A stretch of DNA of 64,000 nt from Thalassotalea mangrovi (lineage in GTDB: Bacteria; Pseudomonadota; Gammaproteobacteria; Enterobacterales; Alteromonadaceae), in assembly GCF_005116735.1 (NCBI RefSeq), contig NZ_SWDB01000003.1:124001-188000 (forward strand), read 5' to 3'. Shown in pieces: positions 28,033 through 35,691 of this stretch. Numbering within the stretch: the stretch's first letter is position 1; every line of letters begins with the position of its first letter. The notes below the pieces were generated by a model. The model searched no databases, was not told where the DNA came from, and was given only the letters and a program-made list of their open reading frames with translations. Made by a program: the position numbers and the translations under genes.

Positions 28033-29062
28033 CTTCGATCACCTGTCTGAATTCGTTTTTGCGACTCATAACCATATCCTTGGCGTGAACGACGCTTTCA
28101 ACAAAATCGATAACTTCGGCCTGTAATTTGACCCGGTTGAGCTTGTTAATGCGAACAATACCACCCGGGCTTAACACATTGACCTCGATCAACTTACCAC
28201 CAATAACATCAATACCAGTAAAATACAGGCCATCACGAACTAGCTTCGGACCGATGTATTTACACAGCTTTTTCTCCTGGGCGGTTAATTTGTGTTTCAC
28301 CACCGTACCGCCCGCATGAACGTTGGCGCGCACATCATCGGATGCGGGAATGCGCTTCATCGCGCCAATAGGCTCGCCATTGAGCATCAGGATACGTACG
28401 TCACCTTCATGCGCACCTGCAACATAATCCTGAAGGATGACATAGTTACTGCCTTTGCCATGTTCATCACCGCCAATATAAAAGTCCAGCAGTGAGCGAA
28501 AGCTTTGCTGGGCGCTTTTTTCTAACACGATAACGCCGCGGCCACCATAACCATCAAGCGGTTTGAGAATCATTCGATCGGAATCGGATTCTTTAAATAC
28601 CCGTTCCAGGTAATCACGGTTTTTGGAAACGTGGGTGGCTGGAATAAATTCGCTTGCGGTGTCCTGGAATGAAGCGGTGTAAACCTTGTTGTTGGCAATG
28701 CGAAGGCCATCAAGGTCATTCATAATAAAGGTGTCGCCACGCACTGAGTCGAGGAAATTCAAAGCCAGGGTATCTAATGGTGGGTTGGCTCGCATGATAA
28801 TGGCATCAAAACCTGCTAATGGCAGTTGTACGCGCCTGAATTTAGCATTTTTATAGAAACTTGGGATCAGATCCGGGCATTTGGTTTTCTTCAGGAAGAC
28901 ATCGCAAAATGCGACGGCGACGCTGTCGCGAATCGTTAAGTTATTAACCGTTGACAAGGCGACGGTGTGGCCACGTTTAACGCATTCGTGAATTAATCGA
29001 AGGGTGGAATCGGACTCGGGATCGACTCGCTCCCAAGGGTACATGATAAAGCAAATTTTCAT
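28016..29062 (-). CDS. Glutathione synthetase-like ATP-grasp ligase
   Basis: 348 residues. Opens with KICFIMYPWERVDPESDSTLRLIHECVKRGH as in the GshB N domain. The ATP-grasp core shows ILKPLDGYGGRGVIVLE, then YVAGAHEGDVRILMLNGEPIGAMKRIP, DDVRANVHAGGTV and the metal-site end FTGIDVIGGKLIEVNVLSPGGI. It would join a carboxylate to an amine with ATP. Whether the product is glutathione is doubtful: the partner gene is a peptidase/amidohydrolase fusion with a 17-base overlap, not gshA. A dedicated gamma-glutamyl or other peptide ligase is as likely. It is the first gene of a two-gene operon. Confidence 0.88.
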   Translation of the reverse strand: MKICFIMYPWERVDPESDSTLRLIHECVKRGHTVALSTVNNLTIRDSVAVAFCDVFLKKTKCPDLIPSFYKNAKFRRVQLPLAGFDAIIMRANPPLDTLALNFLDSVRGDTFIMNDLDGLRIANNKVYTASFQDTASEFIPATHVSKNRDYLERVFKESDSDRMILKPLDGYGGRGVIVLEKSAQQSFRSLLDFYIGGDEHGKGSNYVILQDYVAGAHEGDVRILMLNGEPIGAMKRIPASDDVRANVHAGGTVVKHKLTAQEKKLCKYIGPKLVRDGLYFTGIDVIGGKLIEVNVLSPGGIVRINKLNRVKLQAEVIDFVESVVHAKDMVMSRKNEFRQVIEDANAV

Positions 29063-29207
29063 CGTTTTGGCCTAAAGTTAAAGCAGTATTGACGTCCCTT
29101 AAGTGTAGAGCCTGTTTTATCAGTCAGAGCGGCTTTTTCAACAGCGAAACTGAAAACCCAAACCGGATTTAGCGGTGAACAGGTTTAACAAAATTGTGGG
29201 ACAAAAA

Positions 29208-29247
29208 ATTTCGCAGGAGCATAATCAAAACAGATAATTTATGCTCC
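29208..29247 (-). terminator. Probable terminator of maoP
   Basis: On the minus strand GGAGCATAA and TTATGCTCC form a 9-bp stem with a long loop; a T run follows after six bases. The stem can equally form in plus-strand RNA. Confidence 0.5.
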
Positions 29248-29314
29248 AAAAAAATTTTATCGTAACGACAAAAATTACAACTTTCCAGTGGCTTATCAGA
29301 ACCTAACCGGAATA

Positions 29315-29659
29315 TTAATCACTGAAGGCATCGGCATAATCCATAAAGTTTGACGATCGGCCGTTGGCTTTTGAGAATCCGTAACGAATTTTACTTTTTT
29401 CAACCGCCGCCAGATATTTCTTCCAGAGCCTGGCAGGATACAAGGTACCCTCATCAGCTTGTTGCATTTCGGCAACGAAAAGGGCTTCTTCCTCGTTCTC
29501 TGGCATTAATACACCCTGAGATAAACTCAATAGAGTGTGGCCGTATTCGAGTAACTCCTGTGACTCGCGACGATTGAAATAACCACTTCTGGATAGACCA
29601 TGGGAAAATGCCTGATCGCCATAAAACGGGGCGCTTCCCTTGCGAATATTGGTAAGCAT
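29315..29659 (-). CDS. maoP: MaoP/YifE-like protein (DUF413)
   Basis: 114 residues. The ATG at 29659 has GAGGAAA upstream and gives the usual family start; the frame upstream to 29719 is not needed. The family pattern is visible in FYGDQAFSHGLSRSGYFNRRESQELLEYGHTLLSLSQG (in pieces), then ENEEEALFVAEM, LWKKYLAAVEK and a C-terminal YADAFSD. In E. coli MaoP works with the maoS site to organise the Ori macrodomain and is encoded divergently from hdfR. The same divergent arrangement is kept here with the LysR gene at 29862, which supports both names. Confidence 0.85.
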   Translation of the reverse strand: MLTNIRKGSAPFYGDQAFSHGLSRSGYFNRRESQELLEYGHTLLSLSQGVLMPENEEEALFVAEMQQADEGTLYPARLWKKYLAAVEKSKIRYGFSKANGRSSNFMDYADAFSD

Positions 29660-29861
29660 ATTAATTTCCTCTAATTCTGGACAGTTGTTTACGAGCATGA
29701 ATACAAACTCGCAGTGCACGTAACGGCACGCCCGTTTTGCCGATTATCGTGACTGACTGAAAATTTAGGAAATTATTTTCTAAATGAAAATCAAAAAATA
29801 TTTGTCGTCAGGATAATATTTCTTTACCTTTGGAGCAGTTACCTAAGATTTGGTTTAAACC

Positions 29862-30692
29862 ATGGATATTCGAGTATTTAAAACCTTTTTAGCGGTCGCC
29901 GAATATAAGCACTTTGGCCGTGCGGCGGAAACGCTCTATATTACTCAGGCCGCAGTCAGCGCCCGTATTAAACAGCTGGAAGAATACTACGGCACACAAT
30001 TATTAATTCGTGATAAAAATAATTTGCGCCTGACCCCGGCCGGTGAGGCCCTGCTGTCGCACGCACATTTGTTGGTAAGCCAGGTAGAACAGTCAAAACT
30101 GAATGTCTCGATTGCCGATCAGCAAAAACTGGCATTCAACCTGGCCACTACACCAAACGTCTGGGACGCGTTTTTTCATTATCGCATTCATGATGCACTG
30201 GCTTTATTTAATCACCTGGTATTGGCAACCGAGATATCCGTACGTGAAGCGATTCAGCGCAAACTGGATGAGCGAACCCTTGACGTTGGCTTGTTAACCG
30301 ATCCGATCAAAGATGATGATTTTACCAATGAGCTAATCGATCATTTTGACTTGGCGCTGGTGGGGAGTCGCAAGGAATTTAATAAGGACATTAACGATTA
30401 CATTCTGGTGGATTGGGGAATTACATTTAATAAAGAACATGCGTTACATCATAAAGTGACACCAAGCTTTAAAACTTCGACCGCAGTCATTGCCCTGGAA
30501 GTGATTTTAACGCATGGTGGTTTCGCTTACCTGCCAACCTCCCTGGTCGCCAGCCTGCTTGAGGATGAAACCTTATATCTGATCGACTCGCCCGTGCAAA
30601 TTAAGCGTCCGGTATACCTGGTTTATCGGAAAAACAATACCCAGCAGGCATTAATCAATGAATTTCGAAAATTATTCGCTAAGCTGCAGTAG
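29862..30692 (+). CDS. hdfR: LysR-family regulator, HdfR-like
   Basis: 276 residues. The N-terminal winged helix reads MDIRVFKTFLAVAEYKHFGRAAETLYITQAAVSARIKQLE (in pieces), close to E. coli HdfR including HFGRAAE-LY and the NNLRLT-AGE stretch. The rest is a LysR effector domain, shorter and less conserved (SIADQQKLAFNLATTPNVW, GLLTDPIKDDDF, HGGFAYLPTSLV). In E. coli HdfR represses the flagellar master operon flhDC and acts on gltBD; the target in this bacterium is unknown. The 202-base gap to maoP should contain both promoters and a HdfR site, which I could not pick out. Confidence 0.87.
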   Translation: MDIRVFKTFLAVAEYKHFGRAAETLYITQAAVSARIKQLEEYYGTQLLIRDKNNLRLTPAGEALLSHAHLLVSQVEQSKLNVSIADQQKLAFNLATTPNVWDAFFHYRIHDALALFNHLVLATEISVREAIQRKLDERTLDVGLLTDPIKDDDFTNELIDHFDLALVGSRKEFNKDINDYILVDWGITFNKEHALHHKVTPSFKTSTAVIALEVILTHGGFAYLPTSLVASLLEDETLYLIDSPVQIKRPVYLVYRKNNTQQALINEFRKLFAKLQ

Positions 30693-30844
30693 AATGCGAG
30701 AGCATTGGCTCTCGGTTCCGCTATCCGGGTTACAGCGGGTGCTGAAAAATTTTTGTACTGGCCGTTAAAATTTTTAATTGGTCAGGTAAATCACAAAAGA
30801 GTATTCTTGGCGTAGGCGAGATAATCGCCGGAACTGGCTGATTA

Positions 30845-30881
30845 AATTCAGCTAATCACTGACTGCAGAGTTAGCTGAATT
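30845..30881. repeat. Perfect 11-bp inverted repeat between hdfR and the mscS gene
   Basis: AATTCAGCTAA and TTAGCTGAATT with a 15-nt loop, followed within 12 bases by ATACCAAT, the same 8-mer as the end of the MITE-like element at 45263. No T run follows, so it may be a remnant of a mobile repeat rather than a terminator. Confidence 0.5.
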
Positions 30882-30934
30882 AACCGTTATACCAATACCA
30901 TTATTCGTACAAATCCAACATTACGGAACCAATC

Positions 30935-31768
30935 ATGTATCTGAAACTCATGATTACCGCTTTGGTGATCATCCTTTCCTTTTTACTGAAGCAGGTCATT
31001 ATTCGCCTGTTAAAGTCAAAAGCCAGTAAAACTGGTGTCGATCATCGCCACACCCTGAACACCGTCAGAAACATCGTGAATTTGCTGGTAGTGATTGCGG
31101 TTTTTATTGTCTGGAGTGCGGAACTACAGAAGTTTGCTATTTCCATTGCTGCCTTTGTTGTCGCTATCGTGCTAGTAACCAAGGAAATCATCCAGTGTTT
31201 TATCGGTTTTATCTATATGCAGAGCACGGCCCCCTTCCGTATCGGTGACTGGATAAAAATTGGCGACTTTACCGGCGAGGTGTCAGAAACCGACTGGGCG
31301 AAAGTGATTTTGCTGGAGGTGGACATTAACACCTATGAATATACGGGAAAAAGCGTATTTATTCCCAATAACCAGTTTATGACGTTGCCGTTGAAAAACC
31401 TGAATTTTATGCGCCGTTATGTGAACCATACCTTTAGCATCGTGCGCGAGGCAAACCATATCAACCCATTTGTCCTTAAACAGCCTTTGCTGGATAAAGC
31501 GCTAAGCTATTGTCACCCTTTTAATGATGTCGCAGAAAGGTACAATGCGTTGATTGAAAACCGTCTCGAAGTAAAGATTTCGGGCCCCGCGCCGAGTGTG
31601 ACGATAACCACTACCGAGCTTGGGAAAGTCAAAGTTACGTTTAGTGTATTTTGTCCGACTCATGAAGCCTTTGTTATTGAACAAAAGCTGACTAACGATA
31701 TGCTCCAACTTTGGCACGATGTCTCACATGCCAACGACACCAATACAGTGGCAGGAAAAAGCGCCTAA
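30935..31768 (+). CDS. MscS-family mechanosensitive channel (small type)
   Basis: 277 residues. Three hydrophobic helices are seen: residues 3-24, 45-68 and 69-100; the last (FAISIAAFVVAIVLVTKEIIQCFIGFIYM) corresponds to the pore-lining TM3. It is followed by the beta-domain signature PFRIGDWIKIGDFTGEVSETDWAKVIL and IPNNQF, then a cytoplasmic C-terminal alpha/beta domain. Channels of this family open on membrane tension to release solutes after osmotic downshock. The usual Gly/Ala packing of TM3 is loose here, so gating may differ. No operon partner is evident. Confidence 0.88.
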   Translation: MYLKLMITALVIILSFLLKQVIIRLLKSKASKTGVDHRHTLNTVRNIVNLLVVIAVFIVWSAELQKFAISIAAFVVAIVLVTKEIIQCFIGFIYMQSTAPFRIGDWIKIGDFTGEVSETDWAKVILLEVDINTYEYTGKSVFIPNNQFMTLPLKNLNFMRRYVNHTFSIVREANHINPFVLKQPLLDKALSYCHPFNDVAERYNALIENRLEVKISGPAPSVTITTTELGKVKVTFSVFCPTHEAFVIEQKLTNDMLQLWHDVSHANDTNTVAGKSA

Positions 31769-31946
31769 TTTCCTGAATGCTACGGTGAATCGAAGAAAAT
31801 ATAGATAAATCTGGCGGGAATTTTTTCTTTTTGCTTCGGATATTGTACGGTAAAGGAGACAATTCCCAGGATTATCGTCAGATTAAAGCCAAATTGGCGT
31901 CAAGCATAGAGTCGACGTATGTTTAGCTCCGGCGCCGGAGCGTTAC
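31769..31946 (+). promoter_or_regulatory. Leader region of mgtE with a 16-bp palindrome over the ribosome site
   Basis: 178 bases. A perfect palindrome GCTCCGGCGCCGGAGC occupies 31926-31941 and contains the GGAG that would serve the GTG start at 31947. A larger repeat GAGCGTT...AACGCTC spans 31937-31977. A fold that hides the GGAG would shut translation from that start. I could not match the region to the M-box or to another known metal riboswitch by eye. Confidence 0.4.
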
Positions 31947-33341
31947 GTGGTAACAGACACCAGGTCAACGCTCGTTATCAGCAAAGCGAATAAAAATATG
32001 AATGAAAACTCACTGGTAAATGTAAACATCAATCAGTTAATTGAAACCCTTGCGCAACCGGACTTTGCCTTACCGGACGAATATGGTTCGTTAAATGCAT
32101 TGCAATGGGCAACCATTTTTGAAAGTCTGTTAAACAGCCAACGCCTGGCGTTGTGGCCACATATTCCATCGGAACTGAGCAGTTCGATACTCAGTGAGAT
32201 GCGCGAAGATGCGCGTGGCCACTTCTTATCAGAACTACCGCAAGCCAATATTGAAGAGGCGGTATTTTCCGGAACCAATGCTGAAGTGGTGGAAATTCTT
32301 GATGCATTGCCACAAAAAACCGTAGTCCGGCTAGTTAATAAGCTTGCGCCAGGTACCCAGAGCCAGATCGAAACCTCGTTAAGCTACAGTGACGAACAGG
32401 TTGGGCGGTACGCCGATCAGGAGGTCTATACCATCGCGTCGACGGCATTGGTCAGGGACGTTCTCAGAGAGGTTAAGTCGGCGGAACATCTCCATGAAGG
32501 TAATTCTTATGTGGTCACTGACGCCTCAGCCAAATATCTGGGCGAAGTGAATATCAATGATCTGTTAAATGCATCGGCGAAGCAAAGCATTGCGGAACTC
32601 GTGCATCTGCCGGAGACGCAAATCGACGCCGAGCAATCCTTGCTTGATGCTTCCAACCTGGTGCGCGGCAGTCAGAAAGCGGCGCTACCCGTGGTCGATG
32701 GTCATGGACGCTTCATCGGTCAGTTTTCGATTCAGGATGCGTTGAGCGTATTCCAGGAATATTATGAAAGCCAGATGGCTCACCTTGGTCAGGTCAGTGA
32801 TGAAGATTTATTTGCGCCGGTTGTATTGAGTGCCAAAAGGCGGGCAATCTGGTTAGGGATAAACCTGTTAACCGCATTTTTAGCGTCGTTTGTGATAGGC
32901 ATCTTTGATGCGGTGTTAGTCGAGGTGGTCGCATTAGCGGTATTGATGCCAATCGTCGCCAGTATGGGCGGCATCACTGGCAGCCAGACCCTGACATTAT
33001 CCATTCGTGGCCTGGCGACCGGACAACTGAATAGTGTTAACTATCAATATTTGCGGCGTAAGGAATTTCTGGTAGCAGCGCTCAATGGCGCGTTCTGGGC
33101 GGTGATGGTTGGGATACTTGCCTATTTTTGGTTTAGTGATGTTTTTGTTTCTGTGATTCTCGCCTCAGCGCTGCTCATCAACATGTTAGTCGCATCCCTG
33201 TCGGGAATGGCAGTGCCGAAAGTATTAGATAAACTCGGCGTCGATCCGGCGATAGCTGGTTCGGTAATACTGACCACAATTACCGATGTGGTTGGTTTTT
33301 TCGTATTCCTGGGCTCGGCGACCATTATTTTTTTACGCTGA
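31947..33341 (+). CDS. mgtE: MgtE-family magnesium transporter
   Basis: 464 residues from the GTG at 31947 with GGAG 6 nt upstream; the ATG at 31998 is the alternative. The N-terminal helical MgtE_N domain covers about 30-150. Two CBS domains follow (TALVRDVLREV...YLGEVNINDLL and LLDASNLVRGSQKAALPVVD...FIGQFSIQDAL). Five membrane helices from about 310 include the MASMGG-like VASMGGITGSQTLTLSIRGLA pore segment and AIAGSVILTTITDVVGFFVFL, with the conserved Asp of the TDV motif. In known MgtE the N and CBS domains close the channel when cytosolic Mg is high. The upstream leader may add RNA-level control. Confidence 0.9.
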   Translation: MVTDTRSTLVISKANKNMNENSLVNVNINQLIETLAQPDFALPDEYGSLNALQWATIFESLLNSQRLALWPHIPSELSSSILSEMREDARGHFLSELPQANIEEAVFSGTNAEVVEILDALPQKTVVRLVNKLAPGTQSQIETSLSYSDEQVGRYADQEVYTIASTALVRDVLREVKSAEHLHEGNSYVVTDASAKYLGEVNINDLLNASAKQSIAELVHLPETQIDAEQSLLDASNLVRGSQKAALPVVDGHGRFIGQFSIQDALSVFQEYYESQMAHLGQVSDEDLFAPVVLSAKRRAIWLGINLLTAFLASFVIGIFDAVLVEVVALAVLMPIVASMGGITGSQTLTLSIRGLATGQLNSVNYQYLRRKEFLVAALNGAFWAVMVGILAYFWFSDVFVSVILASALLINMLVASLSGMAVPKVLDKLGVDPAIAGSVILTTITDVVGFFVFLGSATIIFLR

Positions 33342-33371
33342 GTGAAAAACCGTTTGCTAGCAAATGCATTA

Positions 33372-33869
33372 TTAATCGGCTGTAGGGTCTGGCTGGCTGA
33401 TCCAGAATAAGGTTATGGCGCAGGAAACGAAAAATTGAAAGGCACCATTCATGGAATTGGTGCCGATTTCGGTTTGCCACATTTGAAAGAATGCGGAGCC
33501 AATGACGCCAAACAGACCAAACCAGACTAACACTCCCAGGCCGGCACCGATCTGTGCCCACTTTTTCGCTTGATTAAAAGTATTTCCACCCCTGGCGACA
33601 AACATATCCCAGCTACCTTTTAGCAGTAAAATTGCGGTGGCAAATTCAAGAGTGAAAATAATCCCTACTGCGAGCCAGGCGAACAACGGGTCAGCAGTTT
33701 TGAAAAACAGGGTATTCGGGTACGCCTGGTGATCCGCACCGCTTAACACATAAATGAGTGCCTGGTGGGCGGCATCCAGGTTGGCGATATTTTGCAATAC
33801 ATAGAAAAGCGCCATAAACCCGCAAATCAGTGCAAACATGATTTTAAGCAATCGAATATGAGATTGCAT
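33372..33869 (-). CDS. DUF2165 small integral membrane protein
   Basis: 165 residues from the ATG at 33869, which has a perfect GGAGG 8 nt upstream. Four hydrophobic segments are seen (IMFALICGFMALFYVLQNI; LFAWLAVGIIFTLEFATAILLL; WAQIGAGLGVLVWFGLFGVIGSAFF in pieces; FQFFVSCAITLFWI). WFGLFGVIGSAFFQMWQTE matches the conserved DUF2165 pattern of WFxGFxxIGxxWFxMWQS. The function is unknown. It is monocistronic and convergent with mgtE, with 30 bases between the two stops. Confidence 0.82.
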   Translation of the reverse strand: MQSHIRLLKIMFALICGFMALFYVLQNIANLDAAHQALIYVLSGADHQAYPNTLFFKTADPLFAWLAVGIIFTLEFATAILLLKGSWDMFVARGGNTFNQAKKWAQIGAGLGVLVWFGLFGVIGSAFFQMWQTEIGTNSMNGAFQFFVSCAITLFWISQPDPTAD

Positions 33870-34003
33870 AGGCAATCCTCCAACTTGCATTGCGATAACA
33901 ACCGCATTTTTATCTTTTCATCTAACAAGCAAGCATCGAGCCAGAAAATATATGTCGATTTTTCATAAGCTTGTGGTGGGTTTTTGCTGCTTTGTTGATG
34001 TGC

Positions 34004-34040
34004 TGTCAGAAAATCTGACACCGTTAAAAACAGATATCTG
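34004..34040 (+). promoter_or_regulatory. Two palindromes upstream of the cry-DASH operon (possible operators)
   Basis: TGTCAGA-AAA-TCTGACA at 34004-34020 is a perfect 7-bp inverted repeat, and CAGATATCTG at 34031-34040 is a perfect 10-bp palindrome sharing the CAGA/TCTG half-site. A TATAAT at 34074-34079 lacks a good -35, as expected for a promoter that depends on an activator. The sites lie 70-105 bases before the ATG. Confidence 0.5.
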
Positions 34041-34109
34041 CCCTGGTAATAAACTGTCGGCGTTAGCGATGCGTATAATCGCTGTGTTTTCTCGGTTATA
34101 AGACGAAAT

Positions 34110-35531
34110 ATGACAACGACGCTGTATTGGTTCACCCATGACTTGCGACTGGCTGACAATCGCTTGCTTCAGCAAAGCCTGGCAAAGAGCCAGAAAATTG
34201 CGTTTGTGTACATTGTCGACCCGACCTGGTTTAAGCCCAGCAATTACCATCACATGTCGATGGGGCCGAAGCGTTGGCAGTTTATTGCCGATTCGTTACA
34301 GGATTTAAACCGGCAACTGAGAGCCCTGGGGCATCGATTAACGATCATTAAAGGCAGGCCTGGAAGTGTAATAGATTCGCTGTTTTCGGCCCTGGAATTT
34401 GATTGGTTAGCAGTGGCCCAGCAGGTTGGCGTGTATGAGCAGCAGCAATTGAAAAGCATTCAACAGTTGGTCCCAAAAATCCAGCTGTTAAGTGACTGGT
34501 TACATACATTGTATAGCCCTTATCAGCTCGAATCACTGAACGCCCGGGATGTTAACACGCTGCAAAGTTTCAGTCGTTTTCGTCGAAAAGTCGAAAAATT
34601 GCCGTTATCACCAATCGAGGTTTGCAACGCACCTTTAACGTCGGTCGATGATATGGATATTTGCAACGCAGATATTGATGGTATCGTGATAGAGCCGGAC
34701 TCCGACCTGAGCGAGCGCTGGTATTCGGGTGAGCCGCAGGAGCGACAAAACAGGGCTGCAGCTACGTTAAAAACTCAGGTTACTGTAATGAAAGGCGGAG
34801 AAAACGCTGCCATCAAGCATCTTCACGATTACTTTAAAAGTGGATCTGCATCGACTTACAAAGAAACCCGAAATGCCCTTGATGGTGAATATAACACAAC
34901 AGGGTTTAGTCCTTACCTGGCCTCGGGTAACGTTTCTCCGCGCCAGGTTTATCAGCACCTCAAAAGCTACGAAAACCAGTTTGGCGAGAATGAATCTACC
35001 TACTGGATTTATTTCGAACTGCTGTGGCGCGAATACTTTCAGTGGCTAGCACTAAGTATTGGTCCAAGGTTGTTTTCTTTTCGCGGGTTAGCTAAGCAGG
35101 CGCCACTAACCACTTTTTTTCCAGAGCGGTTCAGTAAGTGGTGTCGGGGGAATACTCCGTTTCCTATCGTCAACGCCTGCATGCGTCAGCTCAATGCCAC
35201 GGGTTTAATGTCCAATCGAGGTCGGCAACTGGTCGCCAGTTGCCTGGTGAATGAGCTGGGTCTCGACTGGCGCTACGGTGCCGCGTATTTTCAGCAGCAA
35301 CTAATCGATTACGATGTTGCCAGTAACTGGGGCAACTGGCAGTACATCGCTGGTGTTGGTGTCGATCCAAGGGGCGGTCGGCACTTTAATTTACTAAAAC
35401 AAACGCAACTGTTTGACCCAAATTCTGAATTTATCGAAAAATGGCAGGGGCAGGGTGATGATGTCCCGCTTGATTCCGCAGATATTAGCGACTGGCCCGT
35501 TAACCCGGAGACTGAAGATGCAAAGAACTGA
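34110..35531 (+). CDS. DASH-family cryptochrome
   Basis: 473 residues. The N-terminal domain opens [16 protein letters not shown]. The FAD domain has [25 protein letters not shown] (in pieces), [51 protein letters not shown] (in pieces), and [23 protein letters not shown], the signature that distinguishes cry-DASH from class I photolyases. Cry-DASH proteins repair pyrimidine dimers in single-stranded DNA and may also act as light receptors. It heads a tight three-gene operon with DUF2256 and the FeS photolyase, overlapping the next gene by 14 bases. Confidence 0.94.
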   Translation: MTTTLYWFTHDLRLADNRLLQQSLAKSQKIAFVYIVDPTWFKPSNYHHMSMGPKRWQFIADSLQDLNRQLRALGHRLTIIKGRPGSVIDSLFSALEFDWLAVAQQVGVYEQQQLKSIQQLVPKIQLLSDWLHTLYSPYQLESLNARDVNTLQSFSRFRRKVEKLPLSPIEVCNAPLTSVDDMDICNADIDGIVIEPDSDLSERWYSGEPQERQNRAAATLKTQVTVMKGGENAAIKHLHDYFKSGSASTYKETRNALDGEYNTTGFSPYLASGNVSPRQVYQHLKSYENQFGENESTYWIYFELLWREYFQWLALSIGPRLFSFRGLAKQAPLTTFFPERFSKWCRGNTPFPIVNACMRQLNATGLMSNRGRQLVASCLVNELGLDWRYGAAYFQQQLIDYDVASNWGNWQYIAGVGVDPRGGRHFNLLKQTQLFDPNSEFIEKWQGQGDDVPLDSADISDWPVNPETEDAKN

Positions 35532-35691
35532 CAGGCCATCCAAACTTTGTCTGGTGTGTCAGCGACCTTTCACCTGGCGTAAAAAATGGCAGCGCGACTG
35601 GACGCAGGTTAAATACTGCTCAAAACGATGTGCCGGAATGCGAAACCTGCGCGCCGTTAATGCGCAATTATCGAAAGATGAAAATACCTAG
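35518..35691 (+). CDS. DUF2256 zinc-ribbon-like small protein
   Basis: 57 residues. The ATG at 35518 has GGAG upstream and lies inside the end of the cryptochrome gene; the longer open frame upstream to 35413 only shadows that gene. Four cysteines in the pattern [18 protein letters not shown]...YCSKRC form the DUF2256 signature and probably bind one zinc. The remainder is strongly basic. Function unknown; the gene is a constant neighbour of cry-DASH and FeS-type photolyase genes in marine proteobacteria, so a role in light-dependent repair is likely. Confidence 0.9.
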   Translation: MQRTDRPSKLCLVCQRPFTWRKKWQRDWTQVKYCSKRCAGMRNLRAVNAQLSKDENT

